From NCBI RefSeq assembly GCF_910592395.1, contig NC_088310.1, positions 2,239,501-2,303,500 of the forward strand: 64,000 bases of DNA, written 5' to 3'. The stretch comes from Lineus longissimus. Taxonomy: Eukaryota; Nemertea; Pilidiophora; Heteronemertea; Lineidae. The notes beneath the pieces are model-generated. The model did no database searches and was not told the DNA's origin. It saw only the letters and a list, made by a program, of their open reading frames with translations. The position numbers were made by a program, and so were the translations under genes. This document shows, one piece after another, positions 1-13,400 of the stretch (position 1 is its first letter; every line of letters begins with the position of its first letter).

Positions 1-267
1 ATTGTTAAGCATGTGACAGAAAGTTCAGCCTACCCTCTCTCAAATTTGTTTTCGGACATTGGGGGCATTCTCGGACTGTATGTTGGAGTGAGTGCTGTGA
101 CTTTGTGCGAAATTCTTCAGTATTGTATCAAATGGGTCGAATTGGGGAAGGACAAGAAGCAATCTAAAGGGGACGAGTCTGGTGAAAGAAAGCCTGAAGC
201 TGGCGTGATATGTCCTCTTCAGAATGACAGCAGTCTGCAAGAGATCAGTGTAACCATTCACGAATAA
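1..267 (+). CDS. DEG/ENaC (ASIC-type) sodium channel, C-terminal exon, partial
   Basis: The frame is open from base 1 and stops with TAA at 265-267, giving about 88 residues. The stretch SDIGGILGLYVGVSAVTLCE is the hallmark of the second membrane segment of the degenerin/epithelial sodium channel family: SDIGG before TM2, the GxxxGxS selectivity region (here GLYVGVS), then LCEI. A short charged cytoplasmic tail of about 50 residues follows. In this family, trimeric channels pass sodium across the plasma membrane and can be gated by protons, peptides or force; which gate applies here cannot be told. The rest of the gene lies left of the window. Family assignment is confident, subfamily is not. 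Confidence 0.88.
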   Translation: MVKHVTESSAYPLSNLFSDIGGILGLYVGVSAVTLCEILQYCIKWVELGKDKKQSKGDESGERKPEAGVICPLQNDSSLQEISVTIHE

Positions 268-660
268 CATTGATGTTCAATGATGTCATACAGGGTGTTG
301 CACATTATGACTTTGGTAGAGATTGAGTACCCTTGGAACACTCTGTCAGTGTAGTTAGGAATACCATTCACTTCTTTCCTTTGGTAGAGTTTTAGTTCCC
401 TTGGAACAGAAGTTGTCAGTGTTTAGGTTAGGAATGGCATTCACTACTTTCCTCAAGCAGCCGTTTGTGTGACTTCCTGTAACATTTTGCAAATCAGAAG
501 CTTGCCATTTTGAGGGAGATCAGAATCTGCAACAAGGAATGACAAATCACACCGTAAAAGACCAACTAATCAACTAATAGGTCAACCAAGAGATCACTAC
601 GAATGTGTGTCATGATCTCTTGGTTGCGCTTAATCAAAAGGCTCATCCGGCAGAATTTGA
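268..660. other. 3' untranslated/intergenic stretch after the channel gene
   Basis: No coding signal is seen. Two imperfect copies of a phrase around 'tggtagag...ttcccttggaacag...tcagtgt.agttaggaat' occur at about 315-363 and 381-432, suggesting a small local duplication. Confidence 0.4.
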
Positions 661-1875
661 TTCGATACATGTCCCCTACTTATGTTCCCGTCCCTCCTTC
701 TCTATATACATGTCCGCTATTCACGTTCACATCTCTTCTAATGCACGTTTCCCGTCCCTCCTTCTCCATACATGTCCCCTACTCATGCTCACATCTCTTC
801 TAATGCATGTTTCCCGTCCCTCCTTCTCCATACATGTCCCCTACTCATGCTCACATCTCTTCTAATGCATGTTTCCCGTCCCTCCTTCTCCATACATGTC
901 CCCTACTCATGCTCACATCTCTTCTAATGCACGTTTCCCGTCCCTCCTTCTCCATACATGTCCCCTATTCATGCTCACATCTCTTCTAATGCATGTTTCC
1001 CGTCCCTCCTTCTCCATACATGTCCCCTACTCATGCTCACATCTCTTCTAATGCATGTTTCCCGTCCCTCCTTCTCCATACATGTCCCCTACTCATGCTC
1101 ACATCTCTTCTAATGCACGTTTCCCGTCCCTCCTTCTCCATACATGTCCCCTATTCATGCTCACATCTCTTCTAATGCATGTTTCCCGTCCCTCCTTCTC
1201 CATACATGTCCCCTACTCACGTTCACATCTCTTCTAATGCACGTTTCCCGTCCCTCCTTCTCCATACATGTCCCCTACTCACGTTCACATCTCTTCTAAT
1301 GCACGTTTCCCGTCCCTCCTTCTCCATACATGTCCCCTACTCACGTTCACATCTCTTCTAATGCATGTTTCCCGTCCCTCCTTCTCCATACATGTCCCCT
1401 ACTCACGTTCACATCTCTTCTAATGCATGTTTCCTGTCCCTCCTTCTCCATACATGTCCCCTACTCATGCTCACATCTCTTCTAATGCATGTTTCCCGTC
1501 CCTCCTTCTCCATACATGTCCCCTACTGACGTTCACATCTCTTCTAATGCATGTTTCCTGTCCCTCCTTCTCCATACATGTCCCCTACTCATGCTCACAT
1601 CTCTTCTAATGCACGTTTCCCGTCCCTCCTTCTCCATACATGTCCCCTACTCATGCTCACATCTCTTCTAATGCACGTTTCCCATCCTTCCTTCTCCATA
1701 CATGTCCCCTACTCATGCTCACATCTCTTCTAATGCACGTTTCCCATCCCTCCTTCTCCATACATGTCCCCTACTCTTGCTCTCACTGGCATCTCTTCTT
1801 AAACATATTCCCGTCCCTCCTTTTCCATACATGTCCCCTCTTCATGTTCACATCTTCTTTCTTCTCCGTACATGT
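661..1875. repeat. 62-bp minisatellite array
   Basis: About 18 head-to-tail copies of a 62-base unit run through this region, readable as CATCTCTTCTAATGCATGTT, then TCCCGTCCCTCCTTCTCCA, then TACATGTCCCCTACTCATGCT plus two bases. The phrase 'catgtttcccgtccc' recurs at 806, 868 and so on. Copies differ at a few positions (GCATG/GCACG, ACTCATGCT/ATTCATGCT/ACTCACGTT), and the last three are degenerate. Because 62 is not a multiple of 3 and the unit carries few stops, short overlapping open frames appear in it. These are artefacts of the repeat, not genes. Confidence 0.95.
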
Positions 1876-2559
1876 CCCCACAGACCTGGAGCATATACTG
1901 CCCTAGTGTCTGATCCTCATCACCAGAGCACACTCTTAGATTTTCTCCTTCTGGAAAGCTCTTGACCTGGGTACTCAGGCTTTTCAAGGCCGGAGAAGAA
2001 TCAACATGTGCAATCTGATGACTTGGATCAGACACTCTGGCAATATTCGTATTATCGACCACTCTAAAAGAAGCTCAGAACACACCATTTTGAAAGGTCC
2101 TGACAGCAGAGTATTTTATTATCTTCCTTTTTTATGGAAACTACATCATTATAAATGGTACTGAAAGCACGACTATATTGATATTGTCCCATCTCAGCAA
2201 GTATAAACAGATAACATAATACAATTTATAGAATCCACAAGAACAAAAATCGAAGAGCCAATTTAGCCAATCATAAGGATCTCAAAGTTGACATGGCACA
2301 AATGATAATGAAATTGGGTTATAGCAGTGCCGCCTTGAAAAGAGTACATCACTTTATCCGACAACATCCGGATTGCAAATAATAGGACGTTTCTTTTTAG
2401 GAGTGATTGGTGAAATAGTCTTCTAACCTGAACACTGAAGTCCTCCATGGAATCTCTGTCCTTTCTACTGCATTTCACACTAATTCATTACTGTGACATG
2501 CATTTACAGTTAAAGTTAAACCCTTTATTTTCGTAAACCTAATACTAGCAGTAGAATCT
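1876..2559. other. no recognisable gene
   Basis: Ordinary AT-rich intergenic sequence. Short open frames here have no recognisable product and no supporting splice context. Confidence 0.4.
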
Positions 2560-2706
2560 CTCTTAATAGAGAGGTTGTCCTTAATAGAGAGGTTGTCCTT
2601 AATAGAGAGGTTGTCCTTAATAGAGGTTGTCCTTAATAGAGAGGTTGTCCTTAATAGAGAGGTTGTCCTCAATAGAGAAGTGTCCGCAAAGGGAGGTTCC
2701 AGTGTA
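2560..2706. mobile_element. MITE-like fragment with an internal 18-bp tandem expansion
   Basis: The phrase CTTAATAGAGAGGTTGTC is repeated about six times in tandem (2566-2690), with one copy shortened by 4 bases. It is followed by TGTCCGCAAAGGGAGGTTCCA and GTGTACC. The same internal phrase and the GGTTCC..TGTA end occur in the elements at 28725, 38065, 49537 and 4361, so this is one member of that family with its core amplified. It may form part of a short non-autonomous DNA transposon; no transposase is present. Confidence 0.7.
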
Positions 2707-2714
2707 CCGGTAAT

Positions 2715-3020
2715 ACTTTCATGAGTTTTGCATAAGTGGGTCATAAACCCAACGTTAATGGCACAAAAATAAGTACTGACCTGATGAAATTACATAAAAA
2801 TAATTAGAAGACCCATAAATTTTGTTAATATGATGATTGGAAAACCATTCCATTTGTGTAACTTTGTTTGTGGTGGTGAACTCTGAAAAGGACATTTTTG
2901 CTAAAATCTAAGCTTGCAAAAATAAAGGAGTTTGCATTATTGAACATTTATATTAAGAAATTTCCAGTTGATATTGTCAAGTCTTTTGATTTGGCAGATT
3001 TCTATTCTCACTGATGTGAC
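2715..3020. other. GLRX5 3' flank/untranslated region
   Basis: This lies downstream of the GLRX5 stop on the minus strand and shows no other coding signal. I did not find a clear AATAAA on the minus strand close to the stop. Confidence 0.35.
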
Positions 3021-3900
3021 CTACGAGTCTGTGTTCTTCTTTTCTATATCCAACAAGGCTGAGCGTATTCCAACCTTTTTTAGTTCTTCGATCAGATCAC
3101 CACTCTTGTGCATTTCGAGCATGATATCACAGCCACCCAGGAACTCTCCGTCCAAGTATATCTGGGGTATCGTAGGCCAGCTTGAATAGTCCTTGATTCC
3201 TGAAAAATATAAGATAAATTTCAATTCATGATCAAACTATGACTAATTTAATGAGTCTTCCACAGTGAGTGAATGAGACAATTCAGATTCTCACGACAAC
3301 CTTGTGTGAGGAGATAACAAGTGACTGCAAACTCCTTGGACATTTATTCCTTCAGTAAGTAGATCGAGATACCAACACAACATATGTCACTGGTCTTGAA
3401 GATCGAAACTAGCCCAAGCCCAGGGCCACGAGGAGATGCAACCAGCTAACGACAGACTGCACCCCCCCCCCCCCCCCATAGCTACATCTGTCTTTCGTCT
3501 CATCCAACTGCAGAATCAATCTCCTCCCGTCTCCGGTCTCCTGTGTAATCAGTCTCCTCCGATCCCGTCTCCTCTGACTGCGCATGTAGACAAAACAAGC
3601 TGGAGACAAAGACAAAGTGCAAAAACTATGTAACATACCCTGCCTTATATCATCATCGTCGAGGACATTGTGGGCATCGAAGTTCTCCACTCCATGAAAT
3701 TTGAGAATCTGGACAACGCCATTGCTGAAGCCACATCGAGGGGCATCAGGAGTGCCCTTCATGAAAACCACCACTTTACTCCCCTTTACAATCCCCTCTA
3801 TGCGTTCTTTTACATTTGGGTTCGTGCAGTAAGTAGCACTTATGACTCTAGATAAAGAATATCTTAAATCTAATTTCGAAATGCTGCGTAATAATGCCAT
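3021..3900 (-). CDS. GLRX5: mitochondrial monothiol glutaredoxin-5
   Basis: Two exons on the minus strand: 3900-3639 and 3199-3021, giving 146 residues (human GLRX5 has 157). The junction is G|GA, with donor GTATGT and acceptor TTTTCAG. Exon 1 starts with a basic, hydroxylated presequence ([19 protein letters not shown]) typical of mitochondrial import. It then carries [17 protein letters not shown] with the monothiol CGFS active site. Exon 2 has the [13 protein letters not shown] and GGCDI motifs that bind glutathione and the [2Fe-2S] cluster. The family hands Fe-S clusters from the ISCU scaffold to acceptor proteins in mitochondria. An in-frame ATG at 4077 would add 59 residues; I prefer 3900 because of the presequence and length. 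The intron contains a run of 16 C. The gene is head to head with MCM8. Confidence 0.95.
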
Positions 3901-4493
3901 TTTCGAAGCCTTTTTGCAAATTGCAAGCCAGCGAAGTGATGTTTGATAATCTCTTTCCAGGCGTTGTTGCGTCGTTATAAATGCGGCACAGCCGTGTAAT
4001 TTTCCGGTAGCCACGGAATCGTTGTTACAAAGTTTACAAAAAGTATAAAGCGGGAATTTCAATTTTTTACTTTTCATTCTACTTATAATCCCTCCAATAA
4101 ATGCTCATTTAAAGACCAAATTTTGCTTTGAATTGGTTAAATGCGGTACGGTGACCATACAAATATATTGCTTCAATGATCTTTCTCGTGCAAATATGCT
4201 AATTGTGGCCAATATTCTAACAACTGTCGTCATCCGACATTTAAAATTATCAGAAACCATGTAAAAATATCATCTATTTTCGAACATGGGGTGAATTTAT
4301 TTCCAAGGTCTCACTTACTTGCGAGTGACGGAAATTCTGCAACCACAGTAAGTCCCAAGAGTGTCCTTGATAGGGAGGTTCTACTGTATCATTGTCTAAA
4401 TTTGTTATTATTTCACTTAATGACTTGCAATTGCATTACTTTACTATTGGCAGTAGAGCTAGAGAAAATAAAACCACAATCTAAGTCCAAGAG
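3901..4493. promoter_or_regulatory. shared intergenic region between GLRX5 and MCM8 (candidate bidirectional promoter)
   Basis: The 593 bases between two divergent start codons must contain the 5' ends of both genes. No TATA box in a convincing position was seen. A fragment of the dispersed TACAGT-type repeat lies inside, at about 4361-4388 (ending GGTTCTACTGTA). Confidence 0.45.
4361..4388. mobile_element. fragment of the CAGT-ended MITE family
   Basis: GTGTCCTTGATAGGGAGG followed by TTCTACTGTA matches the right end of the full copy at 28725-28907. Only the end is preserved. Confidence 0.5.
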
Positions 4494-7400
4494 ATGAGTC
4501 AGCAGAGTGGGGGTGGGCATGGTAATTCGCAATGGCGGGGCCGCGGCTTTGGATGGAGAGGCCGTGGCAAATACTTCAACACTTATGGAAGAGGAAGGGG
4601 CCGAGGAGGACAACAATCAAACAACCGAGGTAAGACTGAAAAAGATTTGATATACCGGTATGACTGGTTAAAAAGGTCAATGTATTTCATAGATACTTTC
4701 AGGCATCTTAAGGGCCTATGTCATTTGTTTGTTCTTGTGCCTCATCTAGATTGAAATAAACATACCTGCAGGCTAACACAATTGTCATCAGGACCAAAAA
4801 CTTAAACTTGCCTGAAAAGCAGGTGGTTGTCGTCATATTTCCATCTGGTTTATATCGATTTTGTTTTTGGATTTTCAGATAAAAGCCAGTCCAGAGCATC
4901 CCAATCAAGTCAAACCCAGCCAGACAGACCACGTTATGTTCAGACCCAGCTTGACAATCTTACTCCATACAAAGGATGGAAGATATACTTCCCAGATGAT
5001 GGTAGGTTGATGATGGATTAGTAGGCTAGAGGGAGTGGTAACAGTACTGGTAGCAGTTGTGGTACTGCCCCAGCCAAAGCCCATAAAATCCGAACCTTGG
5101 CGTTCCATATGAAAAAAATGGTTGTGGCATAACCGTTTCACGCCAACTGGTGCTTACTGGACATTCTTCGATTCTTTCTTTCATTTCAGTTTATTCAGAG
5201 TTCTCACCTACCGTTCAGAAGATACAACTGTTTGAAAAATTCTTTGTTTCGTGGAAGCTGACCTATAAATTTGTAAGTGTTTTGCTAGTGATTTTCTTAT
5301 TTTGTATTGTTTTACATCAACTAAGAACCTTTTTGTTATTATGTGTTTTCTGCTATCAGAAAAATTTGTGGGAATAACATGGCACAAAAAAATCGAATTC
5401 CAGTTTGTTAAAAGGTTGTCAAAGTACTAGATTCATATTTTGTGATGATGTTCAAGTCTGAATCATTGCTTTCAGGCTAAGTTGGAGGCTGATGGATTCT
5501 TTATGATTGACTTCAAGGAATTGGAAGCCAATGAAGGTTAGTCAGAGAGCTTTTGATTTCACCTCTTTTGTTACAAGCAAATCTTTGCCATAGGATTTTA
5601 GTCCACATCAGAATACACATTTACCCCCTGTGTGGGATATTTAACCTGCCCTGGCATAGACACTCAGGTACAGAGAATCTTAGTTTGAAGTCTCATTCGA
5701 AAGACTGTGAAAAGCAAGGAATTCTAGTTCCTTGAAACCATGTCAGTTCATGCGGTGGTCCAACTTTGTGTCCTGCTTGGAAACCTGGGCCCTATTGCGT
5801 GGTAGCCAGCAGTATTTATCACTAGGCTGTGAGGCTCCTCATACGATTTAATCAGACGATGGTAGAATTCAACTTTTTATTGCCTGGTTTTGTGTTTGCT
5901 TTGTATTCTAGTTGTAAAGGAAGGCTACCCAGTATTTTTGGAGGAGCTGCGCAGTAACCCTGAAATGGTCATCAACACCCTTGGTTTAGCTATGCACCAG
6001 GTTGGTACAGCAGAAATCTTGCCAATTTTATTTCTTGCAGAGATATTATCTTGTCTTATCCTACCAATGTGACTGAGGCATACTATCACACAAATGATAT
6101 CAATGCCAAGTTTCAGTGTGATGATATGTATAACTGTGCTATGCCCTGTGGGAAGATTTATTTCTATCTAACTGAGCCACAAGGAAAATACAGTGAACAA
6201 GAACAGATTTTGTTATTTTATTTTAGATCATGTGTCAAGAACAGGACCAGGTATCCAACAACAATAATACTCAGGGACCGTCAATACCATACAGTTTACC
6301 CAAGATCCATGCCAGAATAATCAACTATGACGGGATCATTCATCTCAAAAATCTTAAGGCGAACTATTATGGTAAAGTTTACCTCAAAAATGTTTGCTTT
6401 TGATGATACAGTTTCCTTAGTAAGTCTGTGCTGCTGCAGAATTGCACTTGTGTTTTACCCAATCTTGTTTAGGCATGTCAACCTGACACATTTCAAACAG
6501 CGACGAAGTTCTGCAAATAATGAACATGTACTGAGGACATTTGCCTGAATTCTATGAGTTTCTGATTTCAGCAATTACATGTAGTCCACTGTTTCTATTT
6601 CAGGGAAATTTTTGTCTGTGAAAGGGACTGTGGTCCGGGTCGGTAACATCAAACCTATCTGTACGAGGATGGCCTTTGAGTGTGGCACATGCAGTGGAAT
6701 ACAAGCTATTAATCTACCAGATGGGAAATACATCCTACCAACAAAGGTAATTGAGCTATCATGAACAACTTATAAATTACAAAATGTGTTCCGACGGTGT
6801 TCTTGACTGCCTACTAATCTGTCTCGAATCATCTGCCGTTACCTACTGAGTGACCTAGTTGGTGTTTTTCATGATCTTTTTCCTGATTATGGTCCTCATT
6901 CAGAAATTGTGGTGGTTATCTTTCAGTGTCCAGCACCTGACTGTAGAGGGAGGACCTTTTACCCGAAGAGGGAATCCAGTTTGACGGAGACAGTAGATTG
7001 GCAAAGTATCAGGTAGGTCATTTGGTCGTCTGTAAAACCTCCATTGTTGGATGGCATGTTTGAAGCGGTCCGCAAACTTACGATACCTGTTGCTGTGATG
7101 TAGCCAAGACAGCAGCATGAATGGAAAGCAGTCACCGACTTGTTAAATCGAACTGGTGTCACATTGCCAAGGGGACAGCTAAAGGATCCGTGCTCTATCT
7201 GTTGCCATATGCAGGACACAAAATAAATGGATGATACGAAGTTTTATAGTAATGGATTTAATATGTCATTACAAAAAGATATATTGACATTCTTTGTAAC
7301 ATCATTTTATGACAGAAGAGTCCAGTAACCGATAGCTCAAAAACTATTCAGAAAAAACAGTGTACGTAGTACATACAAAATAATAATGTGAATGAAATAT

Positions 7401-10400
7401 TCACTGAGCACAGTTTTGCTAGGTCCATGGTTGATGAGAGTTCACAGCATATCCGTCTGGTAATAGTGTTTTCCATCCCTTGAATGGGTAGTAATCAGAG
7501 ATCCCGACACATTTCGATTCACACGACCGACGTTGGGTTCAGAATAGCTAGGCACACATCTCGGTGTTGACGTACACACAGGCAGATACCAAGGGTCTCT
7601 GTCACTTACAGTCAAATCCAAACGTAGTGTCGAAATTTTCGATTCTGGGCGAGATATTGAAATGTCACCTGTCGACGGAGTAGGCTTTGATGATGAGAAA
7701 TCCGGTTGCAAAAATCTTGCCAATAAGGGATCGCGAAACTTTCCTTGTTTGAATAAACTCACAGATTTCGTCTTTCTGAGCGGAGTCTGGATAGATTCAG
7801 TCGATAGCGTACGATTATGAAGACTGCATCGTTGCAACTTCAACTTCTGGAACCTTTCCTTCAGGGTTGCATCCTTGGCTTTCAAGTCGAGTGATTTCAC
7901 GTGGAGTTTGGCCATTTTCCTTTCAAGGATTCGATTGCGTATTTGAGTGATTCTGCTTCTCGGTGTTGGTACTTTCTTCAGTTTGTCACATGATGCCTGA
8001 GGACTTGCTACGCTGTGTCTCCTGGGTGTTTTGACTCTCGACTCCCTTGATCTGCCTCTGGTCCTCTCTCTTCCAGTGGTGGCAAGCACAGTGATGGCCA
8101 TTGCAAAAACTAGCGGTTTTCTAGCTGTAAAAAAGTACACTCAGAACAAATATTTCTCCAGGTTTTGGTTTCTCACTCTTCAGAGCATGGAATGAATCAG
8201 ACAGACAGACCTATCTTATTTATACACTCTTACCAATAACAAGTTGTCTGCTAATGAATGATGGTCATTGATGCCCAATTATGGAGTAATTTGTTGTATC
8301 TACCAGCTGTCATTGGGTGTAGATGGGTAGCCCTACATTTTGTGGTGAGTTGTGATATGTTTTTAAAGGTCACAACCTGAGAGGTGTTAAATGCTGGCTG
8401 GCTGGTAATTAGTTTTGCTGATTAGATTAAATTACTGCTCTACTAATTAAATTGGTTAACTAATCATCAGAGAAAGATCAATTGCTAGATAGTCTGACTC
8501 AATTAAAGTTAAAATCTGATGACTGTTCATTTGTAATTTTATTGTTTGCTGCAATTCTTACAATTATGAAAAATTGGGTGATTAAGTGACACAAATTTTC
8601 CTAGTTTTGCTGATTAATCATTTAGTACAAATTTAACTGATTTGGATATTGATTAATTTATGATTCCAATCAAAAGAACCGTTTTCCCTAAAAAATGGAT
8701 GGCATTATTCTTGAAAAAGAAACGACATGTAAATTGGAAATTGGTCGAATTATCGTTATTTTTTTGAAAATCAAGTTGACATTTTTGCCTTATTCAGTAA
8801 TTGTTTCTTCGTAGGGTTCAGGAAATAATGACTGATGATCATCGAGAATCTGGTAGAATTCCAAGGACTGTTGACTGTGAGCTAACAGCAGATTTAGGTA
8901 ATTCGTTATTTTTACACAATTCAGGTTTCAGAAAAGATAAGGATAATGGGTGAATGTTAATGCCAGAGAAGTTAGGCTGAGACTGATGATGATGGTATTT
9001 GTGGGTCACCTACTGGATATTATGAAAATTCCCACGGTGGGTGAGATGATAAACCCATTATATCAATACGATGTAAAAGAATGATTTTCTTGTTTCAGTT
9101 GACAGCTGTGTACCTGGCGACATGGTGACCGTCTCCGGTGTTGTAAAAGTCACCAGCACCGACAGTGGTTACTCCAAGAACAATAAAGACAAGTGCATGT
9201 TCCTGCTTTACATCCATGCCAACTCCGTCAACAATGCCAAGGGGAACAAAGTCACAGGGGACCAAGGGGCAGGGGTTGCCATGGAGTTCTCGGTGAAGGA
9301 ATTGTATGCTATTGAAGAGATCCAGGAAGAACAGAATTTGTTCAGATTGATAGTTGGGTGAGTTTTAAGCTTCAAATAATTTGTACTGTAATGACTAATG
9401 ATCCTGTTGTGCGGTCTAATTTTAACTTACAACTATTATACTCATTGCAGGAGCCTGTGTCCGTCCATCTATGGACATGAGACGGTGAAAGCGGGTCTTG
9501 TCCTTGGTCTGTTTGGAGGTTCACAGAAGTACGGCAATGACAAGGTGTGTTTCTTAGATTTGCATTTGGTTTTTCTTCCTCTCTGTTCGTTGTGTGCCTC
9601 TTCAGTTAAAGCATGTGATGTTCAGTTGACCTTTGGGCTGTGCTAAAAAACTTGTCAAGAAGCTCTCTCATTTATCTCTATTGTACTCTTGGTGTTCCAG
9701 AATCACATCCCTGTGCGAGGAGATCCTCACATTCTCGTGGTTGGAGATCCCGGCTTAGGGAAGAGTCAGGTATGTGTGTTGTTTAATACGGATTGTTTCA
9801 GCCAAGGACCAGATTGCCAATGGACAGAAACTTTCTGGTCAGGGGCAGTTCACTTGGGCATGCCCACTTGCAATTCGTTCTGGTTGATTTCAAGGGAATG
9901 GAATAGATTTTCATGATTTTCAACTAACATGCATCCAATGCATTGTCAAATACACTTTTGGCTGTATGTAATATCTGGCATTGCGCTGAAGGTTTCTGGT
10001 CTTTTTGTGTGAATATGTTTTCTTGATACTTTTCAGATGTTGCAAGCTGTCGCTGGAGTAGCTCCAAGAAGTGTATATGTTTGTGGTAATACTACGACTA
10101 CTGCTGGACTTACAGTAAGACATGCTAGGCTCACATCAGTAGTTTGATTGTTCAGCATTAGATTGAAGAATTGGTCTAATCTGCTAGAAGCTGAACTTGC
10201 CCATTTACATACTCAGTTCCATAAGTAAAGAGATCTTAAGTGATGTGACATTTTTGCAGGATTACTGTCTTTCTCTTCATGAAACGGGTTTCATTTGGCA
10301 GCAGATATGGAAAAATCGATGCCTGCTCTCTGCAAAACTTTGAATTGAAGCAAATGCTGAAGTTGAAGTGAGCAAGTAAGTAAGAAAATTGCGTCTTTGG

Positions 10401-13400
10401 GCACGCGAGGGATTAAAGAATGAAGTGGTTGTTTTGCAGGTGACCTTGTCTAAGGAGGGTGGTTCTGGTGATTATGCCCTGGAGGCTGGTGCCCTTGTTC
10501 TTGCTGATCAAGGATGCTGCTGCATTGATGAGTTTGATAAGATGGGGAACCAGCATCAGGCACTCTTAGAAGCTATGGTAGGTGCACTAGAGTCGTTTTT
10601 ATCGAACCTGCTTCCGATAGACGGTACTATCTTTTGCTCTGTAATTGAAGAATGCCAATGTCAGACACCAGTGTACAAGCTACAAGACTATGTCCTGCAC
10701 CAGGATATACAACACCTATTGTAGCACCGAGTATTAAAGCCCCAGAATTTCCCTCAAATCTGACCTGCAGTCACCAATGTTGAGGAAAAACTGAGGGGAC
10801 ACAGCAAGACTTCGAAATTACAAGCCAGTTCATCTGCTATCAAAGACTAAACTTCAAATTCCCTTTCTTGTTTCTAGGAACAGCAGAGTATTAGCATTGC
10901 CAAAGCTGGCATTGTATGTAGGTAAGTAAAACATGTGTTGTGTTTAAACTTTAAGCTGGTCTATTGTAGGAGACCCGTCCAAGGTGTGTGACTTTCACCC
11001 CAGAGATTACATGACGTTGAAATCTTATGTGGTTTTCTCCACATTATAGTTCGAAGTTTAAGTGAGATACTTCACACCTGCTTCTAAGCATTCAATGGAG
11101 GACTCAGGCGTGCTGTCAAAATGAACTTCCACTTTTGATTGACCTTACTTAAGACTAGGGATTCTGTTGCAGTCTTCCTGCAAGAGCATCGATCATCGCA
11201 GCAGCTAACCCTGTGGGTGGACACTACAACAAGGCAAAAACTGTCTCGGAAAATCTCAAGTAAGTAAAATACAATAACTGTACTTACAACTTGTCTGGAA
11301 TCCTGACCTCACTCTCGCTGTAGGATTCAAACTAAAACAAGCAGCAAGAATGTTCTAAGAGCCACCATTAGACGATGGCTAGAGAGACCAAAGAACAATG
11401 GCATGACACTGTGGTGGGGATGGTGTCATGCCATAGATTGGCCAGATTTGGTACAACAGTTATCGTTGAGAAAACTGTTTTGGTTTTTTTTCAGGATGGG
11501 CAGTGCACTTCTCTCCAGATTTGATCTTGTCTTCATAATGCTGGATAGACCTGATGAGGTAAGAAACAAGTAAAGAGTTAACCAACACTGATGTTTCCAA
11601 TGTGCCACTAAAAGGTCTAAAGGCCTTTCTCAACAACAGGGGTTTCTGAGTCCTTGAAAGAATTGACCTTCATATGAGTCTAGATACTATAACAGTTGGG
11701 CAATGATATTGATTTGACCACATATGTTGCAATGCTTTCAGGAAATGGACAGTATGCTCTCTGAACATGTGATGTCTCTTCATGCTGGGCAAAAGAAAAC
11801 TAAAGCTGCCATAGGAACAAAAAGGAAAAGCATGGTAAGAAGAATTCAGGAATTCGGTTCCTAGCAGGACGATCTCTCCTGCCTCGTAATACGTGTATAT
11901 GATTCTATGCGAGTCTGTCTATGGTAGCGTTGCCTTGGCCTCATTTCACCATAGTTTTGTAAGGACAGAAGCCTGTTGTCTCCACTCATTGTCTCTTCCC
12001 ATATTGATATACTTCCTGTTTTTTTCATTCAGGATGACATGATGGATGAAAGCAGAAGACAGTGGGAGGCAGACAAACCATTATCGGAACGCCTCAAGAC
12101 TCCAAGGGATGAATCATTTGATCCTCTCCCTGCACAACTGCTCAGAAAGGTTTGTTTCTTCTCCGGTTCAGTGAAGAGGTGAGAGGTCATTACACATGAA
12201 GTCTTTAAGGCATTTAAATACATTCGCCCTTCTACGAACACAGGTACTGACAACCTGGCGATCTTCTCTAGTTCCAGTAGCCCCATAGGGAGTTTCTCCT
12301 TACTCTTTAAGATGATGGTATATCTTATTTCATTTCCAGTATATCGGTTATGCAAGGAAGTACGTGCATCCCTCAATAGGTGCTGACGCTGCTGCGCTAT
12401 TACAGAAGTTCTATCTCGACTTGCGAAAGAATCATCACAGTAAGGACAGCACTCCCATCACCACACGACAGTTGGAGTCACTCATCAGACTGACTGAGGT
12501 AAGTTGATGTGTCAGGGAGTCAACCGCACCACACAGTAAGAAAAAAACCAATACAATTTAGTGATACATAAAGTTGCTGCTGTTCAAAGAGGAACCTTGT
12601 TTGGGTGTTACTGTCCAGACAAAGATTGCATCTCTTGAGGCTTTCACTCAGAGTGTACTCAGAGCTTGCAGAGCCAGATGGCAGATAAACGATTTCATTT
12701 CTCCATATGTACCAAATGTGACTTACTAATGCTACCTATTTGGGTGTGATTGGTCACGTATGATTGAATGAAAAACTAATTTGAATTATTTGATTTCAAA
12801 CTGACCTTGCTTTCAGGCCCGAGCTAGATTAGAATTGCGAGAAGCAGCGACAGCCCAAGATGCCCAAGATGTAATCGATATCATGAAGGACAGCATGATG
12901 GATACGTTTTCAAACGAGTTTGGATTCCTCGACTTTCAGCGATCTCAACATGGCTCTGGCATGAGCAGTAAATCTCAGGTGAGTCTGAACACCCTCCAAA
13001 CAAGTGATTTTTGTTTGTGATTATTATCACGAGAAAGTGAGAAGCATATCTGACTCATCTGCATCTATTTGACAGTTGATACATCTTTTGTGAAAATACA
13101 TGTATAGGTTCAACACGTTTGACCGTGTTTGAAGTCTGACTGTCCTTTCTGATTAACTTTCTAATAATGTATAATGTTGTCCTTTCATTCACGTCACAGG
13201 CAAAGAAATTTGTGTCCGTGCTGCAGAAAATTGCTGAGCAGACTTACAACTCATTATTCGCTGTGCAGCAGATGAGACAGATAGCTCAGGATGCTGGGAT
13301 TCAGGTCAAGGACTTCGAGGGATTTGTTAGTTCACTCAACAACCAGGGATTTTTGCTGCAGAAAGGCCCAAGGGTCTATCAACTACAGACCACTGGATTC

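Noticed and set aside
661-1875. CRISPR-like look of evenly spaced repeats
   Set aside because: The whole 62-bp unit is conserved, so there are no unique spacers, and the genome is eukaryotic.
605-1965. Series of overlapping 60-88-residue frames with near-identical Pro/Ser-rich sequence
   Set aside because: They are all frames of the 62-bp minisatellite, stopping once per few units; no conserved start or splice context.
3462-3477. Run of 16 C as a possible functional G-quadruplex site
   Set aside because: A simple homopolymer in an intron; nothing else supports function, and length may be a sequencing artefact.
3901-4077. N-terminal extension of GLRX5 from an in-frame ATG at 4077
   Set aside because: The extension would hide the mitochondrial presequence and exceed the usual family length; the ATG at 3900 fits better.
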